From: Brevibacillus sp.
GTDB taxonomy: Bacteria; Bacillota; Bacilli; Brevibacillales; Brevibacillaceae
Length of the DNA stretch: 33,108 nt
Assembly (NCBI GenBank): GCA_029240815.1
Contig: JARDZO010000022.1
Coordinates: 1-33,108, forward strand
Direction of reading: 5' to 3'
In this document: positions 23,446-30,178 of the stretch, in pieces
Layout of the letters: the number at the start of each line of letters is the position of its first letter
How positions within the stretch are numbered: the first letter of the stretch is position 1
Program-made: the position numbers and the translations under genes
Notes under the pieces: generated by a model
Database searches by the model: none
Told to the model about the DNA's origin: nothing
The model's input: only the letters and a program-made list of their open reading frames with translations

Positions 23446-23794
23446 CCTCCATTTCTAGAAAGGTACGAATTTGCCGTTTCGCTTACTTAACCTATAGGGG
23501 GATCCAATGAATTGGCAATATTTTCGCGCTGGCAGACATCTTCCCGTACTCTTTTAGTATCATCCTATTTCATACTTTGTCACATTATGTGCCTAGGTCC
23601 CAATTTTCCATCGATTTGACGTAACCAAACCATATGGACAGGGACCAACAACACTCGACTTGTTCACGTCATATTATCTAACGCGAAACACCCTATCCAT
23701 TCGCCGAATCTCCATAAAAAAGAGAAGTTGTAATAAATCCATATTTTAATGTAATATTATATGACATAAATATAACGCAATGAGATAGAGAGGA
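23446..23794. other. 349-base divergent intergenic region
   Basis: It lies between the unknown pair (minus) and the chemoreceptor-like gene (plus). Visible elements are a weak minus-strand promoter (TTGCCA 16 TATAGG, 23491-23518) with the small palindrome CCAATGAATTGG in its spacer, and a plus-strand promoter (TTGTAA 18 TAATAT, 23728-23757). The stretch 23530-23720 shows no open frame with a ribosome site, no clear hairpin and no RNA gene. Confidence 0.5.
23728..23757 (+). promoter_or_regulatory. Probable sigma-A promoter of the chemoreceptor-like gene
   Basis: TTGTAA (23728-23733) and TAATAT (23752-23757) are 18 bases apart in a very AT-rich stretch. No sigma-D motif (TAAA N15 GCCGATAA) was found. 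Confidence 0.5.
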
Positions 23795-25204
23795 ATGAGT
23801 CGTGTGGGATTATTACTGAAGATTGTCAATGCGTACAAAAATCCTTCTGCCAATGAACCGACAACGAATAACCAGCTCATGACCGATGATATTGTGGTCG
23901 CAACGGATCGGCTGGAATCGATCGTAGAACGTATATACAACGAATCCGGAAGAATCGAACAAGTATCAGGCAATGTGCTGACCATGAGCGAGAACATTTT
24001 GCGGAATCAGACGGAAGCTCTCGACGGTGTAGAGACACTGACCCACTTTCTTCAAACTGTCCAGCACCGAGCTGAAGACACCTCCGCCCAAGCCAAGGTC
24101 ATGCGCGAGACCAACGCCTCTCTCGAAGAGGATTTACATCATGCAACCAATGCGCTGACTCACACCAGTGAGACCTTTTCCAGCCTGGCGGCGAATACGA
24201 AGCACACCTCCCAGTCCATTCACTACTTGCTCGAACAAATGCAGCATATCACTGATATTCAGAAAATGCTGAAAAACATGGTCGAGCAGACCAACACGCT
24301 GGCAATGAACGCCTCCATCGAAGCTTCGCACGCAGGTGCAAATCGGACATTCGCCATCGTAGCCGTGAGAATCAAAGAGCTAGCGGATCATGGCAAACGC
24401 AACCTCCTGGACATCGATCCACTCATCCACAACATTCAGACCGCATCCCAGGAAGTCCTCGCCGTTTTGGACAAAAACCAGGAATTAATTACGACCAACA
24501 AGCGAGAACTGGAGGACAGCCACCGCTTTTTAGGTCAGGTCCAGGGACGTTTTGACGTGCTGGAGCAAATCATTTCCGATAATGAAGAATCATGCCTCAA
24601 GCAAGTGGAAACCGTTCAAACGATGACTGGCCAACTCGCCCACCTCTTGAATAAATCAAAGGAAAGCACTCAGCTCGCTACGGATGTGCAGACCATTTCC
24701 GCCAGTCAAAACAGCATCGTCAGGCAACTTCTCGAAGCGAGTAAACACCTGACAGATATCTCTGATGAATTTTCCGTTGTCGTCAAGCAGCATGGTGATC
24801 ATGCTGAAATCATCGACACCCCCCAGTTCACAATCGATACCTTTGCCCAATGGAAGGGAAAATTGGAATCCTGGGCGAATCATGACCGTCTTTTGCAGTC
24901 GACACCCGATGAGCTTCAGGACGTTTTTCGCACATGGATGGAAGAAACTAATGTGCTTGAGGCGGTGTGGCTCAACCATGCGGATGGAGATTTCTTGCAT
25001 TCCCTGCCACCCGCAGGTATTTTAAACGCCAAACGGCGCCCGTGGTTTACCGGCGCCTTGCAGGATGGCTTTTACATCTCCGCTCCGTATATTTCTGCAA
25101 TTACCAAGCGACCGTGCGTGACCATCTCCATCTATGTCGTGGACAAAGAAGGACATCGCGGAGTGCTTGGCGCGGATATTCATTGCTCCGTAACAGAAGA
25201 ATGA
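23795..25204 (+). CDS. Soluble chemoreceptor-like protein with C-terminal Cache-like domain
   Basis: The 469-residue protein has no membrane helix. Residues about 30-345 form a long antiparallel coiled coil like the cytoplasmic part of methyl-accepting chemotaxis proteins. The tip region is recognisable but altered: QTNTLAMNASIEASHAGANRTFAIVAVRIKELAD lacks the usual Glu and Gly residues after AG. Residues about 365-469 look like a Cache/PDC sensor (AVWLNHADGDFLHSLP, RRPWFTGAL, FYISAPYISAITKRPCVTISIYV, GVLGADIHCSV). The order is therefore inverted relative to ordinary receptors, and the sensor would be cytoplasmic. An in-frame GTG at 23804 is better spaced (9 bases) from AGAGAGGA than the ATG at 23795, so the true start may be there. 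Confidence 0.83.
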   Translation: MSRVGLLLKIVNAYKNPSANEPTTNNQLMTDDIVVATDRLESIVERIYNESGRIEQVSGNVLTMSENILRNQTEALDGVETLTHFLQTVQHRAEDTSAQAKVMRETNASLEEDLHHATNALTHTSETFSSLAANTKHTSQSIHYLLEQMQHITDIQKMLKNMVEQTNTLAMNASIEASHAGANRTFAIVAVRIKELADHGKRNLLDIDPLIHNIQTASQEVLAVLDKNQELITTNKRELEDSHRFLGQVQGRFDVLEQIISDNEESCLKQVETVQTMTGQLAHLLNKSKESTQLATDVQTISASQNSIVRQLLEASKHLTDISDEFSVVVKQHGDHAEIIDTPQFTIDTFAQWKGKLESWANHDRLLQSTPDELQDVFRTWMEETNVLEAVWLNHADGDFLHSLPPAGILNAKRRPWFTGALQDGFYISAPYISAITKRPCVTISIYVVDKEGHRGVLGADIHCSVTEE

Positions 25205-25240
25205 CGACCGAGCGCATCTGCCCGGTCGTTCTCCTTTTCA
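25203..25240. terminator. Terminator between receptor-like gene and SDR gene
   Basis: CGACCGAGC pairs with GCCCGGTCG (one mismatch) around a 6-base loop, followed by TTCTCCTTTTC. It lies between two converging stop codons. Confidence 0.75.
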
Positions 25241-26137
25241 GGACTCCACCATCGTTCCCCCGTTGACGTGCAGTACTTGCCCCGTTACATATCCGGAATC
25301 ATCTGACGCCAGATACACGTATGTTGGGGCCAATTCGAATGGTTGCCCTGCCCGCTGCATAGGAGTATCCGTGCCGAATTCTGACACTCGCTCCGCCGAA
25401 TAGCTCGACACGATCAACGGCGTCCAGATCGGACCTGGCGCCACCGCGTTCACACGGATTCCTTGATCGACCAGGTTGAGAGAAAGGGAACGCGTAAACG
25501 AGACAATCGCTCCTTTGGTTGAGGAGTAATCGATGAGCGTCTTTTCCCCCGCATAAGCCGTGACAGATGCCGTATTAATGATGACGCTGCCCCTCGAAAA
25601 GTAAGGCAGTACCGCCTTTGTCATGTAGAAGAAGGAAAAGATGTTGGTGCGAAACGTGTGCTCTAGCTGTTCATTCGAGATGTCCAAGATGCTCTGCTGT
25701 GGATATTGAACCCCGCAGTTATTGACGAGAGTATCTATTTTTCCAAAGCTAGCCAACGTTTGTTCGACCACGAAAGCAGAGGCTCGCGGATCCTGGAGGT
25801 CGCAGGCAATCAGCAAGCACCTTTGACCGAGCTGCTCCACTCGTTGCCGGGTCACTTCCGCATCTTCATGCTCGTACAGATAGACAATGACCACGTCCGC
25901 ACCTTCCTTGGCAAATGCGATCGCCGTCGCCCTGCCGATCCCGCTATCTCCCCCGGTAATGATGGCGACCTTTCCCCGCAGCTTGTTTGATCCTGTGTAC
26001 GAAGGATTTTCCGAAATTGGCAGAGGTACCATGAGATATTCGAGACCAGGCTGACGATCCTGATGCTGCGGCGGAAAGGAAACGGGTACTTCTTCGCATT
26101 TTGTTCGTACCGAAAAGTACGGATAGACCGGATACAT
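25238..26137 (-). CDS. SDR-family oxidoreductase, general-stress type
   Basis: The 299-residue protein has a classical NAD(P)-binding pattern: TGGDSGIG (61-68), NNCG (139-142), Ser191 and the catalytic YSSTK (Tyr204, Lys208). The N-terminal extension with SFPPQHQDRQPGLEYLM is typical of the YhdF/YhxC/YdaD-like stress dehydrogenases of Bacillus, which are also 280-300 residues long. The frame is open upstream to 26323, but family length and AGAGGGGGA 11 bases upstream favour the ATG at 26137. The substrate is unknown. It converges with the receptor-like gene. Confidence 0.9.
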   Translation of the reverse strand: MYPVYPYFSVRTKCEEVPVSFPPQHQDRQPGLEYLMVPLPISENPSYTGSNKLRGKVAIITGGDSGIGRATAIAFAKEGADVVIVYLYEHEDAEVTRQRVEQLGQRCLLIACDLQDPRASAFVVEQTLASFGKIDTLVNNCGVQYPQQSILDISNEQLEHTFRTNIFSFFYMTKAVLPYFSRGSVIINTASVTAYAGEKTLIDYSSTKGAIVSFTRSLSLNLVDQGIRVNAVAPGPIWTPLIVSSYSAERVSEFGTDTPMQRAGQPFELAPTYVYLASDDSGYVTGQVLHVNGGTMVES

Positions 26138-26315
26138 GGAAAACGCAATCCCCCTCTTTGCTGGTAATGCTCTCCCCCAATGTATTCCTATTCGCCCATT
26201 CCGTGACATCCGCCTATAAGGCTCAGTTGTATAGAAAATCCCCCTATTCATTACGTCCCGGCAGCACCCTCCACTACTCGCAATACTTCTGAGGCAAAGA
26301 CTGCAGAAAAGAAAG

Positions 26316-26402
26316 TTATCCACATGTTCCTGAGGAAAATGTGTATAAGTCAGCTCTTTCTGTGGGTATCACGATGATTACCTGTGAATATGTTGTGGAT
26401 CC
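26316..26402. promoter_or_regulatory. Cluster of DnaA-box-like 9-mers
   Basis: TTATCCACA (26316-26324, perfect) and TTATACACA on the minus strand (26340-26348, perfect to TTATNCACA) are followed by three weaker minus-strand sites at 26361-26369, 26383-26391 and 26394-26402 (two mismatches each). They lie between the SDR gene and the end of the endolysin gene. A further perfect TTATCCACA is at 26695-26703 inside the endolysin gene, with two two-mismatch sites nearby. Confidence 0.55.
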
Positions 26403-26414
26403 CACTTTTCAGAT

Positions 26415-27269
26415 TTATCCGGGGTTCTGCGGAAATTTCCCTAAAGTGACCGTCCTACTCGCATGATCCCACGTAACCTCCAGGCCCAACGCAGCCGCCA
26501 GATTCCTCGCTGCCGCATAAGCCGTCCCATCCTCGATAGTTACAGCCAGCTCATGTCCGTTCACGGTTACCTTTTTCGTCTCGGCATCCCACCCTACCAC
26601 GCCGCCTACCGCTTCCGCTACCACTCGTACGGGCAAGTAGGAGACGCCCTCACGCAATTGCCCTTTCACGGCGAGCCTCACCTGAATATCGCAGTTATCC
26701 ACACCCTCCTGTGATTTTCGTGCATAACCTGTGAGTAAGCTGTGGACATCTCTCTTAAACTTGTCCCATGCCTCTTTTGCGGTTCGTCCAAAATACTGGA
26801 GTGAAAAAGCGTCAGAAACAAAAAAGGCCGGGCAGTTTTTGCCCGTAATGTCGTAATGGCGCCATAGGTCGTGGACGTCCCAGCCATAACGCTTCAAGAT
26901 ATCTGCCGCCAGCTCCAAGGTGTTTTGGTACATGGTTTGGAAATGGCCGTCGGCGTTTACACACATCTCGATAGCAATCGTGCAGTTATTAGGGTAGGAG
27001 CTGAGCTGTTGGAGCGCTTCAGGCTTGTACGACTTGGCTCCAACGTGGTAGCCCATTTCGTTTTCCGGGAGGCATCGGACAATCTGCCTGTCGTCTACGA
27101 TGTAGTGGGCGCAGGCTTCGGTGGTCGGGTTGTTGAAGTAGTTTCGGTTGGCTGCGGCGTTGGCTCCCTTGCCTTCGTTGGCCGTCCAGTGGATGACGAG
27201 ACCCTTTGGTGTGATTTTTGTTCCAGGTCGAGCAGTTTTATTAGTCAGGAGCATTTCTGTGATGTGCAA
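26415..27269 (-). CDS. N-acetylmuramoyl-L-alanine amidase (phage-type endolysin)
   Basis: The 284-residue protein has an amidase-2 domain (about 1-160) with zinc ligands His27 (VIHWTAN), His138 and Cys146 (WRHYDITGKNCP), and a central IEMC strand. It cleaves the amide bond between N-acetylmuramic acid and L-alanine in peptidoglycan. The C-terminal part (about 195-280) resembles the copper-amine-oxidase N-like repeat used as a wall or stalk module (LPVRVVAEAVGGVVGWD, AARNLAAALGLEVTWD). There is no signal peptide, consistent with export through the holin encoded just upstream (4-base gap). It could be a prophage remnant or a tailocin/bacteriocin release cassette. Confidence 0.92.
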   Translation of the reverse strand: MHITEMLLTNKTARPGTKITPKGLVIHWTANEGKGANAAANRNYFNNPTTEACAHYIVDDRQIVRCLPENEMGYHVGAKSYKPEALQQLSSYPNNCTIAIEMCVNADGHFQTMYQNTLELAADILKRYGWDVHDLWRHYDITGKNCPAFFVSDAFSLQYFGRTAKEAWDKFKRDVHSLLTGYARKSQEGVDNCDIQVRLAVKGQLREGVSYLPVRVVAEAVGGVVGWDAETKKVTVNGHELAVTIEDGTAYAAARNLAAALGLEVTWDHASRTVTLGKFPQNPG

Positions 27270-27272
27270 GTT

Positions 27273-27737
27273 CTACTTCCCTTCTTTCTGTTTCATCGCG
27301 CGTTCTGTCTTGGCTTTAATCTCCGACTCTACCAGATTGGCTATCGCTTTGGGGACCGGCCACCCTGCGCGATGAGCATTCACCGTCAGGCTGTTCCATG
27401 AGTGATAGATCAGTCCAAAGGTCACTCCATAAAAGAGAAAACCCGGTGTCGCCATGACTCGATCCAGCAGATTGGCCAGGGCTGGCAAGGCAAGAAAGAA
27501 CAAAGTCTGCGGTATGCGGCTCAGTCCGTATTCGGAAGAGTAGGTCTGGTCTTGTTTCTTGGCAGCCTGAATGCCCGTCACCCAATCCAAGGAAATACAA
27601 AACAACAGTACTACTAGGATATCCATTCGGCCGGATCCATAGAGGTAGTGAAATACGGTTGACACCATGCTTCCTGCTGTTGCCGCCAAACTATTTGCCA
27701 GGGTCGTTATGTTATCCAAGGTCTGTAGAAACTTCAT
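27273..27737 (-). CDS. Phage holin family protein (holin-4/Cph1 type)
   Basis: The 154-residue protein matches the toxin-secretion/phage-lysis holin family. It has a helix with MDILVVLLFCISLDWVTGIQAAKK (about 38-61), where the DWVTG segment is the usual signature, two further helices (about 75-92 and 97-115), and a basic C-terminus (KTERAMKQKEGK). It should form holes in the cytoplasmic membrane that let the downstream endolysin reach the wall. A GGAGGGAGATGAGC site precedes the ATG. No phage structural gene is next to it. Confidence 0.9.
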   Translation of the reverse strand: MKFLQTLDNITTLANSLAATAGSMVSTVFHYLYGSGRMDILVVLLFCISLDWVTGIQAAKKQDQTYSSEYGLSRIPQTLFFLALPALANLLDRVMATPGFLFYGVTFGLIYHSWNSLTVNAHRAGWPVPKAIANLVESEIKAKTERAMKQKEGK

Positions 27738-27766
27738 GTGCTCATCTCCCTCCTCACCCCCTTGGG

Positions 27767-27806
27767 GTTAAAATGAAAAAGCCTCGCTGGAACGAGGCTT
27801 TTTTGT
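27767..27806. terminator. Terminator upstream of the lysis cassette
   Basis: AAAAAGCCTCG pairs with CGAGGCTTTTTT around CTGGAA. It has T runs on both strands and separates the frameshifted small gene from holin/endolysin, so read-through or another promoter would be needed for joint expression. Confidence 0.9.
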
Positions 27807-27857
27807 CCTTGTAGGAAAAGGTCATCTTCCTTTAATGAAATGAGCCAGATGCCGAGT

Positions 27858-28084
27858 TTAAGCAGAAGTGTTGTCAGCATCGATTACCGCGTATGAGGCG
27901 ACTTGATAGGATGTCAGGCTGTTTTGCGTCTCGCTCGCACCCTGCGTCAAAATGAAAGCAGCGGGAGCGACGAAGAGATTGCCCAGCCACTCGTGTACAT
28001 TGACAGAGTAGCCAGTCCTGGATACACCTCGTTGATCAGATCCGTTATGATGGTGCTTTCTCGGATGACCGTTGCTGTGGTCAC
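27858..28084 (-). pseudogene. Small gene interrupted by a -1 frameshift, unknown product
   Basis: A textbook ribosome site (AAAGGAGGTGAT) lies before a GTG at 28082-28084. The first frame gives 45 residues beginning MTTATVIRESTIITDLINEV and stops at 27947. The -1 frame, which has no start codon, continues with protein-like sequence (VNVHEWLGNLFVAPAAFIL, then NSLTSYQVASYAVIDADN) to a TAA at 27858. Joining the two would give about 76 residues. I do not recognise it. A mutation, a sequencing error or recoding could explain it; no slippery heptamer is obvious at the join. It lies just before the lysis cassette, so a phage origin is possible. Confidence 0.45.
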
Positions 28085-28414
28085 TGGTATCACCTCCTTT
28101 TACTGAGACGCTTGCTTTGACGGATAAATCAACGTCCGCCGAGCAGGGAGCGAGTGGACTTGTGCCTTAAACTCGCGAATGTGTGTGGCTTTTTTCTGCC
28201 TTGGTCCCCGCTCGCCAGGTACTGACTGCTTTTCATAGAAAGAGCCACCCGATTGGCTCAGGTGGCTCCTTGTGTTTCTTGCTTCGTTTACTTGTTTCGC
28301 TTGGCTTCAGTATAAACCAGCTGGCTCTCAGAAGGTGAAAATGAACGGGAATGTAAGGTTGTGTAAAGGTTTGTCATCGGACAGGTCCGATTGATTACCA
28401 TCTCGCTGATTCCC
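28085..28414. other. 330-base intergenic region with one hairpin
   Basis: It separates the frameshifted small gene from the arylamine N-acetyltransferase. The only clear element is GAGCCACC (28242-28249) paired with GGTGGCTC (28261-28268), with a TTTCT tail on the minus strand, probably the terminator of the acetyltransferase transcript. Minus-strand frames through 28100-28300 are open in places but lack start codons or ribosome sites. Confidence 0.5.
28242..28268 (-). terminator. Probable terminator of the N-acetyltransferase gene
   Basis: An 8-base perfect stem with an 11-base loop, followed on the minus strand by TTTCTATG. It lies about 150 bases after the stop at 28415. Confidence 0.5.
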
Positions 28415-29191
28415 TCACAGCCCAAACCACTCTCTCAACAACTCTCTATACCTCTCCTCATCAATGACCTCTTTGGAAACGACTCCATCCTCCCACTTCG
28501 TAAACGAGGTATTCGTCAGCGTCACATTCCCGCTCTCTGTAAGCTTGGTCGCCAAAGGGCTCTTGTTAAAAGGAGAATCCGGATGCTCCCCAATAATCGT
28601 CTGAATCTCATGAAACTCCGTTACATCCGAAATAAGCTTGGTAGAATCAAAGGCATATCCGATTCGCCACTCCGTATCCTTATACTTTAGCTTCATTTCA
28701 AGCACGTAGTCCCCATGCACGCTGTTCTCTTCTTTGACCCGAAACTCCCCATTCGAAGAGGTGACGGTCTCCCCTGTTAAAGGAACAGGCTTGAGTGGCA
28801 AATTCCCCCCAAAACCCGTATCTACCAAATACGTTCGTCCCTCGTGTATGAGCAGAATCGTGACATGCGTCCGTCCAATGGATTGATATTCCTGCGTAGC
28901 TTGTTTATACACAATCCCACGTGTCAGAGCTGCATCAAAGTCATTTTCGAGCAAAAAGAAATACAGAATGGAATTGAGTTCATAACACAGGCCACCTTCG
29001 TTTTTGACGAGCATTTTGTTCAGTAAATTCTCACGCGTGATCTCGCCTGTTTTATTGGCAATGATACATAGATTTTCAAAAGGGATCGCCTTTGATGTTC
29101 TTTCAAGTACGTTGCCCAACGTTGCAAAGGTTACCGCTTCGTCTTCTGGCATCCCGATTCTCTTCCGAAACAGAGCATTCAGCTCACTCAC
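28415..29191 (-). CDS. Arylamine N-acetyltransferase
   Basis: The 258-residue enzyme shows the NAT catalytic triad: Cys69 (EGGLCYELN), His109 (RTHV) and Asp124 (YLVDTGFGG). It transfers acetyl from acetyl-CoA to arylamines, hydrazines or related acceptors in the cytosol. The N-terminal helical bundle (about 1-80), central beta barrel and C-terminal lid are all present, and the length is normal for Bacillus enzymes. The start is a GTG at 29189-29191 with a GGGGGAATGAGAG region upstream. An inverted repeat at 29253-29271 overlaps its likely promoter. Confidence 0.92.
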   Translation of the reverse strand: MSELNALFRKRIGMPEDEAVTFATLGNVLERTSKAIPFENLCIIANKTGEITRENLLNKMLVKNEGGLCYELNSILYFFLLENDFDAALTRGIVYKQATQEYQSIGRTHVTILLIHEGRTYLVDTGFGGNLPLKPVPLTGETVTSSNGEFRVKEENSVHGDYVLEMKLKYKDTEWRIGYAFDSTKLISDVTEFHEIQTIIGEHPDSPFNKSPLATKLTESGNVTLTNTSFTKWEDGVVSKEVIDEERYRELLREWFGL

Positions 29192-29252
29192 CTCTCATTC
29201 CCCCATTCATGCCTTCATGATCAATCTTATGTGTTCGTGTCGTGTATAAAGT

Positions 29253-29271
29253 ATTAGCTAACGACGCTAAT
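29253..29271 (-). promoter_or_regulatory. Inverted repeat over the N-acetyltransferase promoter
   Basis: ATTAGC and GCTAAT are separated by 7 bases. On the minus strand TTAGCG and TATACA, 16 bases apart, could be -35 and -10, so a protein bound to this repeat would cover the -35 region. Confidence 0.45.
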
Positions 29272-29363
29272 TTCCCCTTTCCGTCTCGCAAACACTAGAC
29301 GTCCAGCATAGAACAGCACTGCCCGGAGCAAAATGGTCAGATCTCCACAGGTCATCAAGGTCA

Positions 29364-29405
29364 GAAATAAAAAAATCAGCCCCGCCAGTTTTTTACAGGG
29401 CTGAT
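29364..29405 (-). terminator. Terminator downstream of the sugar PTS operon
   Basis: ATCAGCCC (29375-29382) pairs with GGGCTGAT (29398-29405). On the minus strand a run of seven T follows. It is about 160 bases beyond the truncated epimerase gene, and the VOC remnant lies in between. Confidence 0.8.
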
Positions 29406-29455
29406 CCACTATACTTTTATGCTACATAGAACCTATCTAAAGGATGACTTCTCTC

Positions 29456-29605
29456 ATGCGATTCAACCATTTGCATCATTGTGTAAAGGATTTGTCCGAA
29501 GCACGCCAATTTTTTGAGAGCTTCTTCGGTTTTCAGACGACTGGCCAAGTAGCTGAACTTTCTACATGTGCCCAAACACAGCTCTCCCCATCACCGCGTG
29601 GGTAA
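29456..29605 (+). pseudogene. Truncated VOC/glyoxalase-family gene (N-terminus only)
   Basis: AAAGGATG lies 9 bases before the ATG. The first about 35 residues are a clear VOC-family start (MRFNHLHHCVKDLSEARQFF, then ESFFGFQTTGQV), with the metal-ligand-type His near the N-terminus. After about residue 37 the frame runs into the antisense of the epimerase gene and stops at 29603-29605, giving 49 residues instead of the usual 120-150. The remaining three quarters of the gene are missing, so no function is expected. Confidence 0.75.
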
Positions 29606-30158
29606 CCCCGACGCTTTCCAACTCCTCCACTCGATCTGCGGTGACTCCCCCATCTACCCACAGTTCGATCGAGGGAATAGCATTTCGGACTTGCTTCGCT
29701 TTTTCCATCATGGCTGGGATAAATTGCTGTCCCTGTCCATCCGGTTCCGCTGTCATGATCAGGACGGCATCTGCTCGGCTCAACACATATTGAAAAGGCG
29801 CAATCGGTGTCTTGGGGTTAAACGCCAGCCCTGTCTTCATTCCTCGTCGCTGCACGGCATCAACAAATGAGCTGGGGTAATCGAGTGCTTCGGCATGAGC
29901 GAAAATGACGCTTGGCTGGCAGGCGCAGATTTCCTCAAGATAGTCGAATGGATTAGACACCATCAAGTGAAACGAAAAAGGAAGGTCGGTCACGGCGCGC
30001 AGTCTTTTCACTGTTTTCATGCCAAATGTGATGTTGGGAATAAAGTGACCGTCCTCGATGTCAACATGCAAGTCTTTGTACAGAGTCGGGTCCAGTCGTT
30101 TGACTTCTTCCTCCAGACGCAACGGGTTTGCGGACGCAATCGAGGGGGAAATGATCAT
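29562..30158 (-). CDS. Ribulose-phosphate 3-epimerase family protein (SgcE-like), C-terminally shortened
   Basis: The 198-residue TIM-barrel protein has SPSIASAN, LHVDIEDGHFIPN (31-41, with catalytic Asp and metal-ligand His), His64 (FHLMVSNP), GQGQQFIP (141-148) and the second catalytic Asp169 (VDGGV). It ends MGRAVFGHM, about 15-25 residues before the normal end, so the last helix is missing. The stop lies at the same place where the convergent VOC gene loses homology. The family interconverts pentulose or hexulose phosphates; with the PTS genes it resembles SgcE of Escherichia coli. It may still fold, but activity is uncertain. It follows EIIC by 20 bases. Confidence 0.85.
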   Translation of the reverse strand: MIISPSIASANPLRLEEEVKRLDPTLYKDLHVDIEDGHFIPNITFGMKTVKRLRAVTDLPFSFHLMVSNPFDYLEEICACQPSVIFAHAEALDYPSSFVDAVQRRGMKTGLAFNPKTPIAPFQYVLSRADAVLIMTAEPDGQGQQFIPAMMEKAKQVRNAIPSIELWVDGGVTADRVEELESVGVTHAVMGRAVFGHM

Positions 30159-30178
30159 GGGCCTTACCTTCCCTATCT

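Noticed and set aside
25238..26323. Longer SDR frame starting at 26323
   Set aside because: The extra 62 codons have no homology-like pattern, overlap the DnaA-box region, and the family length fits the start at 26137.
27900..28000. Programmed -1 ribosomal frameshift in the small gene
   Set aside because: No X-XXY-YYZ slippery heptamer or downstream stimulatory hairpin was evident; a mutation is simpler.
28103..28310. Open minus-strand frames upstream of the frameshifted gene
   Set aside because: One frame is open for about 65 codons but has no start codon, and it runs through a terminator-like hairpin.
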